A stretch of DNA of 36,872 nucleotides from Sulfolobales archaeon (GCA_026413885.1 JAOAKA010000009.1:1-36872); one strand, 5' to 3'. Positions 1 to 8,777 are shown, counted from the stretch's first letter. Made by a program: numbers and translations. The notes: a model not told the origin generated them from the sequence alone.

Positions 1-58
1 CTCTTCTCCTCGACAACAACGATAGCTCCAGCTCATAGTGCTTATCAACACTGATCAT
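1..58 (-). CDS. possible 5' end of a gene running off the window
   Basis: An ATG at 58 on the minus strand opens a frame that stays open to the window edge (19 codons, beginning M-I-S-V-D-K-H-Y). A TATA-like CATTTAAG lies around 86-95 on the minus strand, roughly 30 bp before the ATG, which is the spacing seen at many starts here. The piece is too short to assign a family, and it could be chance. Confidence 0.25.
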   Translation of the reverse strand, partial: MISVDKHYELELSLLSRRR

Positions 59-310
59 CGCTGACTTGGTTGTTATATTAATCGCTTAAATGAACATTTT
101 CTTCAGCAGCTACTACATGGCTGTGATACAGGGAAATCGGAAGCTCACATTGCTATGCTAGCTAAGATCTATGAGAAGGCTAGTTCTCTATTGCATGCCT
201 ATTATTTTCAGAGTGAATGACGCAGTCTAGTATAGACATTTAAGTGGTTTAAAGTAAGCTTAAACGAAGCGAATTAAGCTTATTTACCGTAGCTCGGGTA
301 CTCCCCCGGT
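59..310. other. non-coding stretch upstream of thi4, possible gene relic
   Basis: No complete gene is visible. On the plus strand a frame from about 69 to 219 is open for about 50 codons without a proper start; it reads as a charged helical C-terminus (…IYEKASSLLHAYYFQSE, stop). This faintly recalls the tails of archaeal PaREP1/HEPN-type proteins, so it may be a decayed fragment, but the resemblance is weak. The thi4 promoter lies at the right end. Confidence 0.3.
278..286 (+). promoter_or_regulatory. TATA box of thi4
   Basis: GCTTATTTA is centred about 29 bp before the GTG at 311. This places the transcription start at or next to the start codon, so a leaderless mRNA is expected and the GTG is favoured over the ATG two codons later. 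Confidence 0.55.
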
Positions 311-1099
311 GTGAGTATGAGGAATCTGGAGGAAAGGATATCTAGAGCTATCTGGAAGAATACAGCTAGAGACTGGCTTGACCTAGCTGGAGTTGATGTA
401 GTGATAGTCGGCGCTGGTCCTTCAGGTATGACTGCTGCCAAGTACTTAGCTAAGAGAGGGTTTAAGGTAGTTGTCTTCGAAAAGAGGTTAAGCTTTGGTG
501 GGGGTATTGGAGGAGGTGGAATGCTACTGCATAAGATAGTTGTTGATGACAGTGTTCTACCACTACTAGACGACTTCAAGATCAAGTACACGAAAGATGA
601 GGAAGAAGGACTCTACTTAGTTAGCTCTGCCGAGTTAATGGCGAAGCTAGCTGCTGGAGCTATAGACGCTGGTGCTAAAATCGTTCCTGGAGTTCACGTA
701 GAAGACGTTATCTACAGAGAGAACCCGCTTAGAATTGAGGGAGTAGTGATACAGTGGAGCGCGGTCGCTCTATCAGGACTCCACGTAGACCCACTATTTG
801 TTGTAAGTAAAGCTGTTGTTGACTCAACCGGTCACGATGCTGAAGTACTACGTGTAGTAGCGAGAAAAGTCCCAGGTGCTAATCTAGACGTTAAAGGTGA
901 GAGAGCTGCTTACGCAGAAGTATCAGAGAAACTCGTAATCGAGTACGCAGGTAGAGTAATGCCCGGTCTCTATGTAGCCGGTATGTCAGTAGCAGCATAC
1001 TTTGGTCTGCCGAGAATGGGGCCAATATTCAGCTCAATGCTACTCTCAGGTAAGAAAGTGGCTGAACTCATAGAGAGAGATCTGCGAGGAATGACTTAG
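311..1099 (+). CDS. thi4: sulfide-dependent thiamine thiazole synthase (Thi4 family)
   Basis: Makes the thiazole moiety of thiamine (ADP-thiazole) from NAD and glycine. It has an N-terminal Rossmann FAD/NAD-binding motif GAGPSG (about residues 34-39), the glycine run GGGIGGGG near 63-70, and a second nucleotide-binding stretch near the C-terminus ([13 protein letters not shown]). At the position of the sacrificial Cys of yeast Thi4 (Cys205) this protein has His158 in SGLHVDPL. In archaeal family members this marks a catalytic, multi-turnover enzyme that uses free sulfide. The length of 262 aa is normal. The start is GTG 311, preceded by a TATA box; ATG 317 is the alternative. No TPP-type leader is visible. 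A T7 run follows the gene. Confidence 0.93.
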   Translation: MSMRNLEERISRAIWKNTARDWLDLAGVDVVIVGAGPSGMTAAKYLAKRGFKVVVFEKRLSFGGGIGGGGMLLHKIVVDDSVLPLLDDFKIKYTKDEEEGLYLVSSAELMAKLAAGAIDAGAKIVPGVHVEDVIYRENPLRIEGVVIQWSAVALSGLHVDPLFVVSKAVVDSTGHDAEVLRVVARKVPGANLDVKGERAAYAEVSEKLVIEYAGRVMPGLYVAGMSVAAYFGLPRMGPIFSSMLLSGKKVAELIERDLRGMT

Positions 1100-1109
1100 A
1101 AGACTCGAG

Positions 1110-1116
1110 TTTTTTT
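1110..1116 (+). terminator. poly-T terminator of thi4
   Basis: A run of seven T residues lies about 10 bp after the thi4 stop and before the convergent tdk gene. Oligo-T runs are the usual archaeal intrinsic termination signal. Confidence 0.5.
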
Positions 1117-1131
1117 CCTCTATCAGATATT

Positions 1132-1734
1132 CTACTCCCAGTCTCTAGGAACTATGTGATGTTTTCTACATCTAGCTTCGTAACTCTCTCTACCGCCAAC
1201 CATTACTCTAGGACTACCGTATGGAGCCGGCCTACCGTCTAGGAGTCTCTGAGTTCTTGAAGCCGGTCTACCACACTTTCTTCTCTGTTCGTCTATGTAA
1301 GTGCAGACAGCTCTCAAGACTTTCACATCTTCAGCATATGGTAGTATTTCCTTAACCACCTCCCACGGCTCCCCTCTGAAGTCTAGGTTTAAAGCAGCTA
1401 TTATAACCAATCTCTCATTACTTAAGTCTAGTATGAACTTAATTAAATCCGGGGTGTACTCAAAGAATTGAAACTCATCTATCCCTACTACGTTGTGCTC
1501 GTAGAGTAGCTTAGAGACTTTAGCTAGACCGGTAAATCTAGGTTCTACTACGAGGGCGTCCATTTCGAGACCATCGTGACTAACTACCTTATTGACGGCG
1601 TATCTAGCATCAGTAGATGGCTTTACTAAGACTACAGAGTAGCCTGCTATAGCGTACTTTCTGAGAACTCTCAATAACTCGGTGGTCTTACCTGAAAACA
1701 TAGGGCCCACAATCATGCGCAAGCCACTCGCCAT
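1132..1734 (-). CDS. tdk: thymidine kinase (type II, TK1-like)
   Basis: Phosphorylates thymidine for dTTP salvage. The P-loop GPMFSGKTTE is at the N-terminus, followed by the Walker B-like GIDEFQFFE. The lasso/substrate region carries a structural zinc site with cysteines in CTYIDEQRRKC and the C-terminal ARCRKHH. Total length is about 200 aa, normal for the family. An ATG at 1734 and a TTG three codons upstream (1743) are both possible; the ATG is preferred because GAGGT around 1744-1749 gives a ribosome-binding site at suitable distance and family proteins start just before the P-loop. A TATA-like TTTTAAGTATA lies near 1767-1776. The gene is convergent with thi4 and does not look linked to the sugar genes that follow. 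Confidence 0.93.
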   Translation of the reverse strand: MASGLRMIVGPMFSGKTTELLRVLRKYAIAGYSVVLVKPSTDARYAVNKVVSHDGLEMDALVVEPRFTGLAKVSKLLYEHNVVGIDEFQFFEYTPDLIKFILDLSNERLVIIAALNLDFRGEPWEVVKEILPYAEDVKVLRAVCTYIDEQRRKCGRPASRTQRLLDGRPAPYGSPRVMVGGRESYEARCRKHHIVPRDWE

Positions 1735-1841
1735 GCGACCCAACCTCTAGCTAATTACAGCTATACTTAAAACGTATAGATGTAAACACCTTCTTACCTA
1801 GTTCTAGCTATTTATTACTTAAAGTCTAACTGCCTAGGGCT

Positions 1842-3071
1842 ATGCTGCTGGGAGTTGTTGAAGGTTTCTACGGACCATTCTGGGATTGGGTTGAGAGAGT
1901 TAACCTCATGGAGTTTCTCGGTAGAGTGGGTTTAAACACGTACATTTATGCTCCCAAGTGGGATCAGCACCATAGAGACTGGTGGAGAGTTCCCTACGAC
2001 ACAAACTTCTCCGATAAACTAGCTATGCTGGTGGATTCCGCGTCTAGATATGGAGTTAGAGTAGTTTTCGCGTTAAGTCCCGGGCTAGATATAGATTACT
2101 CATCTAGGCACGACCAAGACCTACTACTGAGAAAAATCAGCTGGGCCATGGAGTTAGGTATTGAAGACTTAGCTCTATTTTTAGATGACGTACCTCCAAT
2201 TCTCAGAGGTGGGGGGTTTAAGTCTCTAGCTGAAGCACAATCATCTTTAGTGAATAAAGTATTTAGAGAACTAAACCCGAGATCGCTTGTATTTTGTCCT
2301 ACTCACTACTACGGCTTAAGAGAGGAGTACATGAGAGAGCTGGGCTCACTCGTAGATCTTAGTATTCACATAGTCTGGACCGGTATGTGGGTTGCTTCAC
2401 ATAGAATTAGTGTTGAAGACCTTGAGTCCGCTTCTAATCTCTTGGGTAGGAAGCCGTTCATCTGGGATAACTACCCAGTTAATGACTACTTCACAGCTAA
2501 TGGAATTACGAGACTGCATTTAGGACCTATAAAGAATAGACCTAGAGACTTCACTAAGTATATTGCCGGCTATGTATCTAACCCTATGAATCAGTGTGAA
2601 GCTTCTAAAATACCACTATACACTATAGCAGAAGCACTACTCAGCTCCTCCTACAACCCTCAGAGAAGCATGCTTGATGCCGTTGACTATGTGTTGAATA
2701 AGAACTCTAGGTACTGGTTTAAGATGTTCTTAGACTTCAATAGAGCTAGTTTCATGGATTTAAATGAGAAAACTGTAGAAACAGAAGAAGACGCAGGTGA
2801 AGTAATAGAACTCACTAGAGAACTCCGTGAGTCTCTATCGAATAAGAAACTCCTTAAAGAGGTAGAACCGGTTTTAAGTAAGATGGACTCTATAGCTAGG
2901 TACGTTAGAGGTGAGGTACACCATCTCTCCTGGAGAGTTCAGACATCTGGTGAATACAATCCCCCGATAACAACTGAGAGAATGCTTAATGATATCTTCG
3001 GAGTAGAAGCTAGACTTATACCTTGGTACAGTAAAGCGTATAGAATCCCACAACACTCCTACCGTAGCTAG
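1842..3071 (+). CDS. GH84 beta-N-acetylglucosaminidase (O-GlcNAcase/hyaluronidase family)
   Basis: Predicted to hydrolyse terminal beta-GlcNAc by substrate-assisted catalysis. The GH84 hallmarks are in order: GVVEGFYGPFW (residues 4-14), LNTYIYAPKWD with HHRDWWRVPY (31-52), the catalytic Asp pair LFLDDV (Asp115/Asp116, matching Asp174/175 of human OGA), FCPTHYYG (151-158), WDNYPVND (208-215), HLGPIKNRP and NPMNQCEASKIPLY. The remaining ~140 residues are helical, as in other GH84 enzymes. There is no signal peptide or membrane anchor, so the enzyme should be cytosolic. ATG 1842 follows a TATA-like TATTTATT at about 1808. It sits next to M20, SIS and nagA genes, which suggests a role in amino-sugar breakdown; action on glycosylated cell proteins is an alternative. 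The family is confident, the substrate is not. Confidence 0.9.
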   Translation: MLLGVVEGFYGPFWDWVERVNLMEFLGRVGLNTYIYAPKWDQHHRDWWRVPYDTNFSDKLAMLVDSASRYGVRVVFALSPGLDIDYSSRHDQDLLLRKISWAMELGIEDLALFLDDVPPILRGGGFKSLAEAQSSLVNKVFRELNPRSLVFCPTHYYGLREEYMRELGSLVDLSIHIVWTGMWVASHRISVEDLESASNLLGRKPFIWDNYPVNDYFTANGITRLHLGPIKNRPRDFTKYIAGYVSNPMNQCEASKIPLYTIAEALLSSSYNPQRSMLDAVDYVLNKNSRYWFKMFLDFNRASFMDLNEKTVETEEDAGEVIELTRELRESLSNKKLLKEVEPVLSKMDSIARYVRGEVHHLSWRVQTSGEYNPPITTERMLNDIFGVEARLIPWYSKAYRIPQHSYRS

Positions 3072-3120
3072 TTCTAGGTTAACGCTAGTACCGACTTTAT
3101 TTGCTCTGTAGTTAATCTAT

Positions 3121-4524
3121 GTGGTTGAGTTTATGGAGTCAAACAGAGTCTCCCAGATAAAGTCGAAGTCTCTGAAGTTTATTGAGGAAAACTACGGAAA
3201 ATATCTAAACATACTCAGAGAACTGGTGTCATATAGGTCTGTCGCAGCTTGGAAATCTGAGGAACTAGAAGCTTGCGCGAACCACATAGCGGACTTACTC
3301 AGAGAGAGGGGATTTAGAGTCTATCTAAAGTCTGCCGGTGGGTCACCAGCAGTCTTTGCTGAAGTAGGTTCAGGCTCTAGGACTATCCTCATATACAACC
3401 ACTACGACGTACAACCACCAGACCCATTGGAGCTCTGGGAGTCAGACCCGTTTAAACTCACTGCTAAGAATGAGCTACTCTTTGGTAGAGGTACCGCTGA
3501 TAATAAGGGAAATATTGCTGCGAGGATAGGTGCTTTAGACTCTCTATTAAATCATCTAGAGGAGCTTGACGTAAGAGTGAAGTTCTTAATAGAGGGTGAG
3601 GAGGAAGTTGGTTCTCCAACAATCTTCAAGTTAGTTAAAGAGAACTTCGAGTGGGTAAAAGCTGATGGGGGTATATGGGAGACAGGCTACGTTAGGAGAG
3701 ATGGCTCTTTAGGTATATCTCTAGGCTTTAAGGGAATGCTCTATGTCGAGGTTTTGTTGAAGGGGCCGTCTAGAGATGTTCACAGTGGTACAGCACCTCT
3801 AGTCCCCAACCCAGTGTGGAGAATGGCTAGACTCCTACAGAGTCTGAAGACTGAGGATGGTCTGATAAAAGTACCAGGGTTCCACGACGATATAGATGAA
3901 GAATTTCTGAGAGAAGCTGAGGAACTAATTAAGAATCTATGTCCTAGTGAGCTAGAGGAGCTGAAGAAGGAACTCTCTCTAAGAGAGTTTGTTAGAGGTC
4001 TAAGTGGTGTAGAGGCTTTAAGAGAGCTATACACTAAGCCATCTCTAAATGTCTCAGGACTCTACTCTGGGTACACTGGAAGAGGGTCTAAGACAATTGT
4101 TCCATCAGTGGCTGGTGTCAAGATCGACATAAGACCCGTGCCCGGTCAGAAGCCGGAGAAGATCTTGGAGAACCTAAGGAAATACTTGAACGACCTGGGT
4201 TTCTCAGATGCTGAAGTTGTAGTACACAGTATGTATCCTTCAGGCTACACTAAGCCTAGTGAAGCTATCGTCAGAGCCTCTGTCGAAGCAGCTGTAGATA
4301 CTTACGGAAGAAGCCCGGAGCTCACACCACTCTCAGGTGGTTCCGGCCCTATATACGTATTCACAAATATAGCTCGTATACCTATGACCGGTGCTGGAGT
4401 TGGGTACTACGGATCTAGAGTTCACGCACCTAATGAAAACATAAGGATATCGGACTTCGTCTTGAGCATGAAGCACGTAGCTCTAACACTACTATACTTC
4501 ACCACGAAGTACAGACCTCAATAG
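3121..4524 (+). CDS. M20 family dipeptidase/peptidase (PepV/CNDP-like)
   Basis: A zinc-dependent exopeptidase or deacylase. Metal-site motifs are NHYDVQPPDP (His94, Asp96), FGRGTADNKGN (bridging Asp127), EGEEEVGS (catalytic Glu and ligand Glu at about 160/161) and a C-terminal VHAPNE. A central lid/dimerisation domain lies between about residues 195 and 330. At 467 aa it belongs to the long dipeptidase branch, unlike the ~410-aa ArgE/DapE branch encoded at 11.3 kb. GTG 3121 and ATG 3133 are both possible; a TATA-like CTTTATTTG near 3095-3103 fits a leaderless GTG. It follows the GH84 gene by 49 bp on the same strand. Cleavage of peptides or N-acyl amino sugars released in the same pathway is an inference. 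Confidence 0.88.
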   Translation: MVEFMESNRVSQIKSKSLKFIEENYGKYLNILRELVSYRSVAAWKSEELEACANHIADLLRERGFRVYLKSAGGSPAVFAEVGSGSRTILIYNHYDVQPPDPLELWESDPFKLTAKNELLFGRGTADNKGNIAARIGALDSLLNHLEELDVRVKFLIEGEEEVGSPTIFKLVKENFEWVKADGGIWETGYVRRDGSLGISLGFKGMLYVEVLLKGPSRDVHSGTAPLVPNPVWRMARLLQSLKTEDGLIKVPGFHDDIDEEFLREAEELIKNLCPSELEELKKELSLREFVRGLSGVEALRELYTKPSLNVSGLYSGYTGRGSKTIVPSVAGVKIDIRPVPGQKPEKILENLRKYLNDLGFSDAEVVVHSMYPSGYTKPSEAIVRASVEAAVDTYGRSPELTPLSGGSGPIYVFTNIARIPMTGAGVGYYGSRVHAPNENIRISDFVLSMKHVALTLLYFTTKYRPQ

Positions 4525-4556
4525 AGAGAATCTGGGTCTAACATATATCTAACATT

Positions 4557-4572
4557 ACTGACTGTAGTCAGT
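4557..4572. repeat. perfect 7-bp inverted repeat between convergent genes
   Basis: ACTGACT-GT-AGTCAGT lies in the gap between the ends of the M20 and SIS genes. It may form a hairpin in either transcript or bind a regulator; there is no T-run directly after it, so a terminator role is uncertain. Confidence 0.35.
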
Positions 4573-4688
4573 TTCTAGAAGTATAGTCATCCATTACTAG
4601 GTAGAACTTCGATTGACTCCGGCTATAGGTCTGGAGAAGGTAGCTGCGAGTTTATTGGGTGTGGACGCATTTGAATTCTCGAATTACT

Positions 4689-5435
4689 CTATAGATACTT
4701 AAGCAGTCTGCGGTATTTCTTTATATACTGCTCGTTTTTCTCCCTTCCTCCCGGGATATTGACGCTGGTCCAGACTTCCGGTTCACATCCCTGACTCACT
4801 AGTAGTTCTACCGCTCGAGTATTTACTGCGTGAACTATGAATATATTCACGATGGTTGAAATCGGGAAGACCCAGGTAGTCTCGGAGACGCGGTATGTAG
4901 CGTCACCTAACGGGACCTTATTGTCTATAACTATGTCGACTACTTCGTAGAGCTTCTTTCCGTGGGGGTTCTCTGGGGGGACTTTCTTGGAGTACTCTAG
5001 AGAGGTGATTCCGACTACTGTAACTCCTCTATTCTTTAATTCGAGAGCCATTTCAACTGGTGCTGAGTTCTTTCCTGAGTTACTTACGATTATAGCTATA
5101 GAATTTGGAACTATCTCAACTGAGTTAACTAGTGCTTTAGAGTAGCCGGATAGTTTCTCGAGATGGCTAGCTCTAGTTGCTGATAGAATACCTAGAAGTG
5201 AGAGATCTACGATAGGTAGTACTCTAACTAAACTTCCAGCTCTAAAGAAAGCTTCTAGTGCTACTAGCATTGAGTGACCTGTTCCAAACACGTACTCCAG
5301 ACCTCCAGATCTAATCGCCTCCGATACAGCTCTAGAAGCTTTCTCAAGTCTCTCAGCTTCTTCTGAAACAACTCTCTCGATGATGTTGGATGTAAGCTCA
5401 ACTAGCTTAGACATAGTTTCTAAGTAAACCACCAT
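4689..5435 (-). CDS. UPF0309-family SIS-domain phosphosugar-binding protein
   Basis: A single SIS (sugar isomerase) domain protein of the UPF0309/COG4821 type, 248 aa. Landmarks are [18 protein letters not shown] (about 50-67, phosphosugar-binding turn with the conserved E-x-F-x-RAG), [17 protein letters not shown] (about 116-132), and a C-terminal VNIPGG with the tail [15 protein letters not shown]. The exact reaction of this family is not established. By fold it could act on GlcNAc-6-P/GlcN-6-P or a MurNAc-6-P-like substrate (compare MurQ and the archaeal SIS-type GlcN-6-P deaminase GlmD), which fits the nagA gene 2 kb away and the absence of another deaminase here. ATG start with TATA CTTAAATAG about 31 bp upstream (5462-5470, minus strand). 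Convergent with the M20 gene. Confidence 0.82.
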   Translation of the reverse strand: MVVYLETMSKLVELTSNIIERVVSEEAERLEKASRAVSEAIRSGGLEYVFGTGHSMLVALEAFFRAGSLVRVLPIVDLSLLGILSATRASHLEKLSGYSKALVNSVEIVPNSIAIIVSNSGKNSAPVEMALELKNRGVTVVGITSLEYSKKVPPENPHGKKLYEVVDIVIDNKVPLGDATYRVSETTWVFPISTIVNIFIVHAVNTRAVELLVSQGCEPEVWTSVNIPGGREKNEQYIKKYRRLLKYL

Positions 5436-5761
5436 AGATTCCCATGTCTAATGGTTCTTCACTATTTAAGTTGGAATTTACTTACACAGGAACACACATT
5501 CTCTCCGTTAAATATTCCAACACATTCTAGATAAGCTGGAGAGTAAGATTTATAGAGATAGGCCGAAGAAAGAAATCAGAGACACACTTCCAAGTACCTC
5601 AACTATGTGGTGAAACCTATTCTAGCAGCTATTGAGAGTGAGGAGGATTATCAGTTGTAGAGTGATATGTAGAGTGAGTCCCATATCCATGGTTGGGAAA
5701 GACTCACGTACGGCTTTAATTTAAAAACTCTGTAAGAGAGAAAACAGATGGAGCAATATCT
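5436..5761. other. intergenic region with two promoters and a possible coding relic
   Basis: The left end holds the TATA box of the SIS gene (5462-5470, minus strand) and the right end the TATA box of the winged-helix gene (5715-5727, plus strand). Between about 5536 and 5655 two plus-strand frames read like pieces of one helical protein broken by a frameshift: one ends …KKEIRDTLPSTSTMW, the next continues VKPILAAIESEEDYQL. No intact gene is seen. Confidence 0.4.
5715..5727 (+). promoter_or_regulatory. TATA box of the winged-helix gene
   Basis: TTTAATTTAAAAA is centred about 40 bp before the ATG at 5762, predicting a short leader of roughly 14 nt. Confidence 0.45.
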
Positions 5762-6196
5762 ATGACGGAGAGAATTTCATATGTGCGAGTGTTAGATATT
5801 AGGTGTAGAGATGTAGCTAGAATTCTAGCGGAAGGCCCTAAGAAGCGTGAGGAGATAGAAGCTAGATTACATGAGAAATACCCAAAGCTGAAGCCTGGGG
5901 GATCGTGGGTGAGAAATATCCTACTTAAAGGAAATCCACTGGTAGGTAAAACTCACGATAATGTGTGGACCTTAAGCGATTTAGGTAAAGCTTTTATAAA
6001 GCTTCCCGGAGAGTTAGGGAGCTCTTTAACGACCGAGGAGAAGATCTTCCTCATTGGGTTGGTGATGCTTGACGAGAAGCAGAGAAAAGTTGTTAGCGAA
6101 ATAATAGTGTTAGGTAAATCTACATATTCTAACAAGTTTATAGTTGACCGAACTAGAAGAGTGCTCACAGATCTCGGGTTGCTGAAACCTGAGTGA
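5762..6196 (+). CDS. winged-helix-like protein, function unknown
   Basis: A 144-aa soluble protein. The first ~75 residues look like a winged helix: helices around RDVARILAEGPKKREEIEARL, a PGGSWVRNIL segment, then a beta hairpin in GKTHDNVWTLSDLG. The second half (TTEEKIFLIGLVML… to a C-terminal LTDLGLLKPE) resembles a further helical/wHTH unit. No catalytic motif is seen. It is transcribed away from the SIS gene and towards the nagA operon, so a local regulator is a reasonable guess but nothing in the sequence proves it. No named family was recognised. Confidence 0.65.
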   Translation: MTERISYVRVLDIRCRDVARILAEGPKKREEIEARLHEKYPKLKPGGSWVRNILLKGNPLVGKTHDNVWTLSDLGKAFIKLPGELGSSLTTEEKIFLIGLVMLDEKQRKVVSEIIVLGKSTYSNKFIVDRTRRVLTDLGLLKPE

Positions 6197-6435
6197 GTGT
6201 GACTCAGCATTAAATTAGCTGCAGTGACCATGGCTTCATATCGATATATATGAGTAGTTTGCTCACAGAGAGAAGTGCAGATATCGAGAATCCTCATGTC
6301 TAAGATCGATTCTAAAGTAGTGTGGTTTCGATTGGGCTACACCTACCGCCTGATAGTACTAATAGTGAAATTCAGCAAGCTAATATCGTCTACGGCCACG
6401 TGTTTCAGCTAGCTTGTTTCGAATGATTTATTGCT

Positions 6436-7575
6436 TTAATTTAGAGAAGATATTATTGCGTTGTGTAGTAGTACTCTAACTTCTCTTATCTTTGTGTTAG
6501 CTCTAGTTGGGTGTACTCTGTTAGTATAGAATATCGCAGCGAGTGACTCCCGGGGAGTCATGAAGATGGAGGTGCCGGTGAAACCTGTGTGCCAGGCTAT
6601 TAGAGTGTGTCTATAGTCAGTTAGAGTACTCACACCTCGACCGGGTTCGTAGACTAGCCACCCGAGTCCATAGCAAGATTCTCCACATGCCCACGGAGCG
6701 AGCATGGTGAGTGCTGTCGATCTAGAGATGAGTGTGTCGCATTTACCTCTATAGGCACAGAGTATTTCTCCCACTATTCTAGCTGAGTCTTCAGTGGTTG
6801 TGAAGAGTCCGGCGTGACCTGATACTCCGTCCATAGAGAATGCGTTCTCGTCGTGAACAATACCGGCGATAGTTCCACCCCGCCAGTCAACTACTTCAGT
6901 AGCCACTACATCTTCTCTACTGTATCCTCTCTCCAGGGGGTTGAAGGTGGATCTACTCAGATTTAGAGGTTTAGCGATGAAGCTATTGAAGAGTTTATCT
7001 ATTCTCTGACCTGTTATCTTCTCAGCTATGTAGGTTAGAACTATGTAGTTTATGTCGCTATAGACAACATCTCTTCCAGCTTCATAAGATGTGAAAGACC
7101 TAAGGGCTTCACTAAATACTTCATCGCGATTCTTGCAGGTCTTATATAGAGGTAGCCACGGTGGTAGACCGGATGTATGTGATAGAAGCATCCATAGAGT
7201 CACTCTCTCCTTAACTGAGTCTACTCCCGCAGCTGTAGACCTAAACTCAGGAGCTAAGTCAACAACTCTCTCTCTGAGAGATATTAATCCTTCTTCAACT
7301 AGCTTAGTGTATATTAGTGATGTAACTAAAACCTTAGTTAGAGAAGCTACATCAAACATAGAGTTCTCTCCCATAGGTCTCTCAAACGGCTGAAGTTCCG
7401 CGTAACCTGAGAAACTCTTGAAGATTACGCACTCATCTTTAAGTATGAGTAGGCTGTAGCCTGGATATGCCGTCCCGAGGTATTGCTCAACTAAGTTACG
7501 CACTCTCTCTAAACCCCGCCTACGGACACCACGCTCCTCTGGAACACAGTGGGAGATATCCACAGACCAGCTCAC
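6436..7575 (-). CDS. serine beta-lactamase-fold hydrolase (CubicO/AmiE-like)
   Basis: A class C beta-lactamase/penicillin-binding-fold hydrolase, 379 aa. The SxxK motif is FDVASLTKV (Ser78, Lys81), the Tyr motif is VYSDINY (Tyr172, with Asp in place of the usual Asn), and the third motif is AWHTGFTGTS (HTG in place of KTG). No signal peptide is seen, so it should be cytosolic. The ATG at 7575 lies 1 bp after the nagA stop, so the two are co-transcribed and probably coupled. In Bacillus a protein of this fold (AmiE/YbbE) is the amidase that removes peptide from N-acetylmuramate next to NagZ and MurQ; that parallel suggests amide or ester cleavage on an acylated amino sugar here, which is an inference. 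Peptidase or esterase activity is equally possible from sequence alone. Confidence 0.85.
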   Translation of the reverse strand: MSWSVDISHCVPEERGVRRRGLERVRNLVEQYLGTAYPGYSLLILKDECVIFKSFSGYAELQPFERPMGENSMFDVASLTKVLVTSLIYTKLVEEGLISLRERVVDLAPEFRSTAAGVDSVKERVTLWMLLSHTSGLPPWLPLYKTCKNRDEVFSEALRSFTSYEAGRDVVYSDINYIVLTYIAEKITGQRIDKLFNSFIAKPLNLSRSTFNPLERGYSREDVVATEVVDWRGGTIAGIVHDENAFSMDGVSGHAGLFTTTEDSARIVGEILCAYRGKCDTLISRSTALTMLAPWACGESCYGLGWLVYEPGRGVSTLTDYRHTLIAWHTGFTGTSIFMTPRESLAAIFYTNRVHPTRANTKIREVRVLLHNAIISSLN

Positions 7576-7576
7576 C

Positions 7577-8770
7577 CTACTTAAATGCTGACTTCAGAAA
7601 GTCTTCTCTAGCATACGCAAGCCTACCCCCAATAATTGTAGCAGCTATACTTAGGTCTTCTCTGAGTACTACAAGGTCAGCTAGCTTGCCGGGAGCTATA
7701 GATCCAACCTTCGAGTGTACTCCAATAGACTCCGCAGGCGATGTCGAAGCCATGTAGAAAGCTTCCTCAAGGTGGAAACCAAGGGATAAAATGTTTCTAA
7801 ATGCTTTATCCATAGTTAGAGTACTACCGGCTAGTGTATCTCTACCAGCTAGTCTAGCTACACCTTCAGTAACTTCTACATTTAATCCTCCGAGCTTATA
7901 TACTCCGTCGGAGAGTCCAGCAGCCGAGATCGAGTCGGAGACTAAGATCACTCTCCGATATCCAGCGTAGTCGATCGTGAAGCTAACTACTTCTGGTGCT
8001 ATGTGGATAAAGTCCACTATTAGCTCCAAGTAGGTGCTCTTAGAGTGTAGTAGAGCGAGAGCTGCTCCCGGTGATCTATGGTGTATACCGCTCATAGCGT
8101 TATAGAGGTGTGTTGCTTTAGACGCGCCGAGCACTATAGCTTCTCGAGTTGTAGAATAGTCAGCGTCTGTGTGACCTATCTGAACTACTATATCTGTGGA
8201 AACAGCCTTCTTAATTAACTCGCGGACACCTCCAACCTCGGGAGCTACAGTAATAGACCTCAGTAAGCCCTTTGAAGCATCAGCTAACTCTATTAGTTCA
8301 GATAGACTAGCCTGCCTAGTGTAATTAGAGTTTTGAGCTCCAGCTCTCCTAGGGTTTATATAAGGTCCCTCGAGGTGTATCCCCAGTATTCTAGCGCCTT
8401 CGGTACCCTCAGATGTCTCTCTAACGTTTCTGCAGAATCTGACTAGCTCTTCCTGAGGGAGAGTAACTGAGGTAGGTGTGTAGGAGGTTACACCAAATCT
8501 AGGTAGCTCTTTAGATAGCTTGGAGATCTCGCTTGATGTGGAAGTACTTAAGTCTACGCCTAGAGCTCCGTGAATATGTGTATCTATAAATCCCGGTCCA
8601 ACGACCATGTTATTCAAGTATACTTCATCAAAGCCCTCGTTCCCTCTATACGGTTCCTCGCCGACGTCCACGATGACTCCACTCTCTATAGCCACGTATC
8701 CTCTATGTATAACTCTATCTCGAGTAACTACTCTAACATCTCTCAGTACTAATCCACTCAATGTAATCAA
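7577..8770 (-). CDS. nagA: N-acetylglucosamine-6-phosphate deacetylase
   Basis: Deacetylates GlcNAc-6-P to GlcN-6-P and acetate. It is an amidohydrolase-superfamily protein of 397 aa. Motifs in order: VGPGFIDTHIHGALG (metal-site HxH), HLEGPYINPRRAGAQN (metal Glu and substrate loop), IGHTDADY (metal His), THLYNAMSGIHHR (metal His and substrate contacts), LVSDSISAAG (catalytic Asp). The start is TTG 8770, preceded by a good ribosome-binding site (AGGTGAGG, minus strand) and only 7 bp after the stop of the PhoU-like regulator gene. Middle gene of a three-gene operon with the AmiE-like hydrolase. It gives the clearest biochemical anchor for the amino-sugar reading of this region. Confidence 0.94.
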   Translation of the reverse strand: MITLSGLVLRDVRVVTRDRVIHRGYVAIESGVIVDVGEEPYRGNEGFDEVYLNNMVVGPGFIDTHIHGALGVDLSTSTSSEISKLSKELPRFGVTSYTPTSVTLPQEELVRFCRNVRETSEGTEGARILGIHLEGPYINPRRAGAQNSNYTRQASLSELIELADASKGLLRSITVAPEVGGVRELIKKAVSTDIVVQIGHTDADYSTTREAIVLGASKATHLYNAMSGIHHRSPGAALALLHSKSTYLELIVDFIHIAPEVVSFTIDYAGYRRVILVSDSISAAGLSDGVYKLGGLNVEVTEGVARLAGRDTLAGSTLTMDKAFRNILSLGFHLEEAFYMASTSPAESIGVHSKVGSIAPGKLADLVVLREDLSIAATIIGGRLAYAREDFLKSAFK

Positions 8771-8777
8771 CCCATCC

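Noticed and set aside
240-310. TPP riboswitch before thi4
   Set aside because: The spacing of TATA box and GTG leaves no room for a leader RNA, and no THI-box sequence is visible.
4557-4572. ACTGACT inverted repeat as an attachment site
   Set aside because: No integrase, no direct-repeat partner and no tRNA nearby; kept only as an inverted repeat.
5953-6297. 114-codon minus-strand frame antisense to the winged-helix gene
   Set aside because: Its product reads as a mirror of the plus-strand gene; the plus frame has the better start, promoter and composition.
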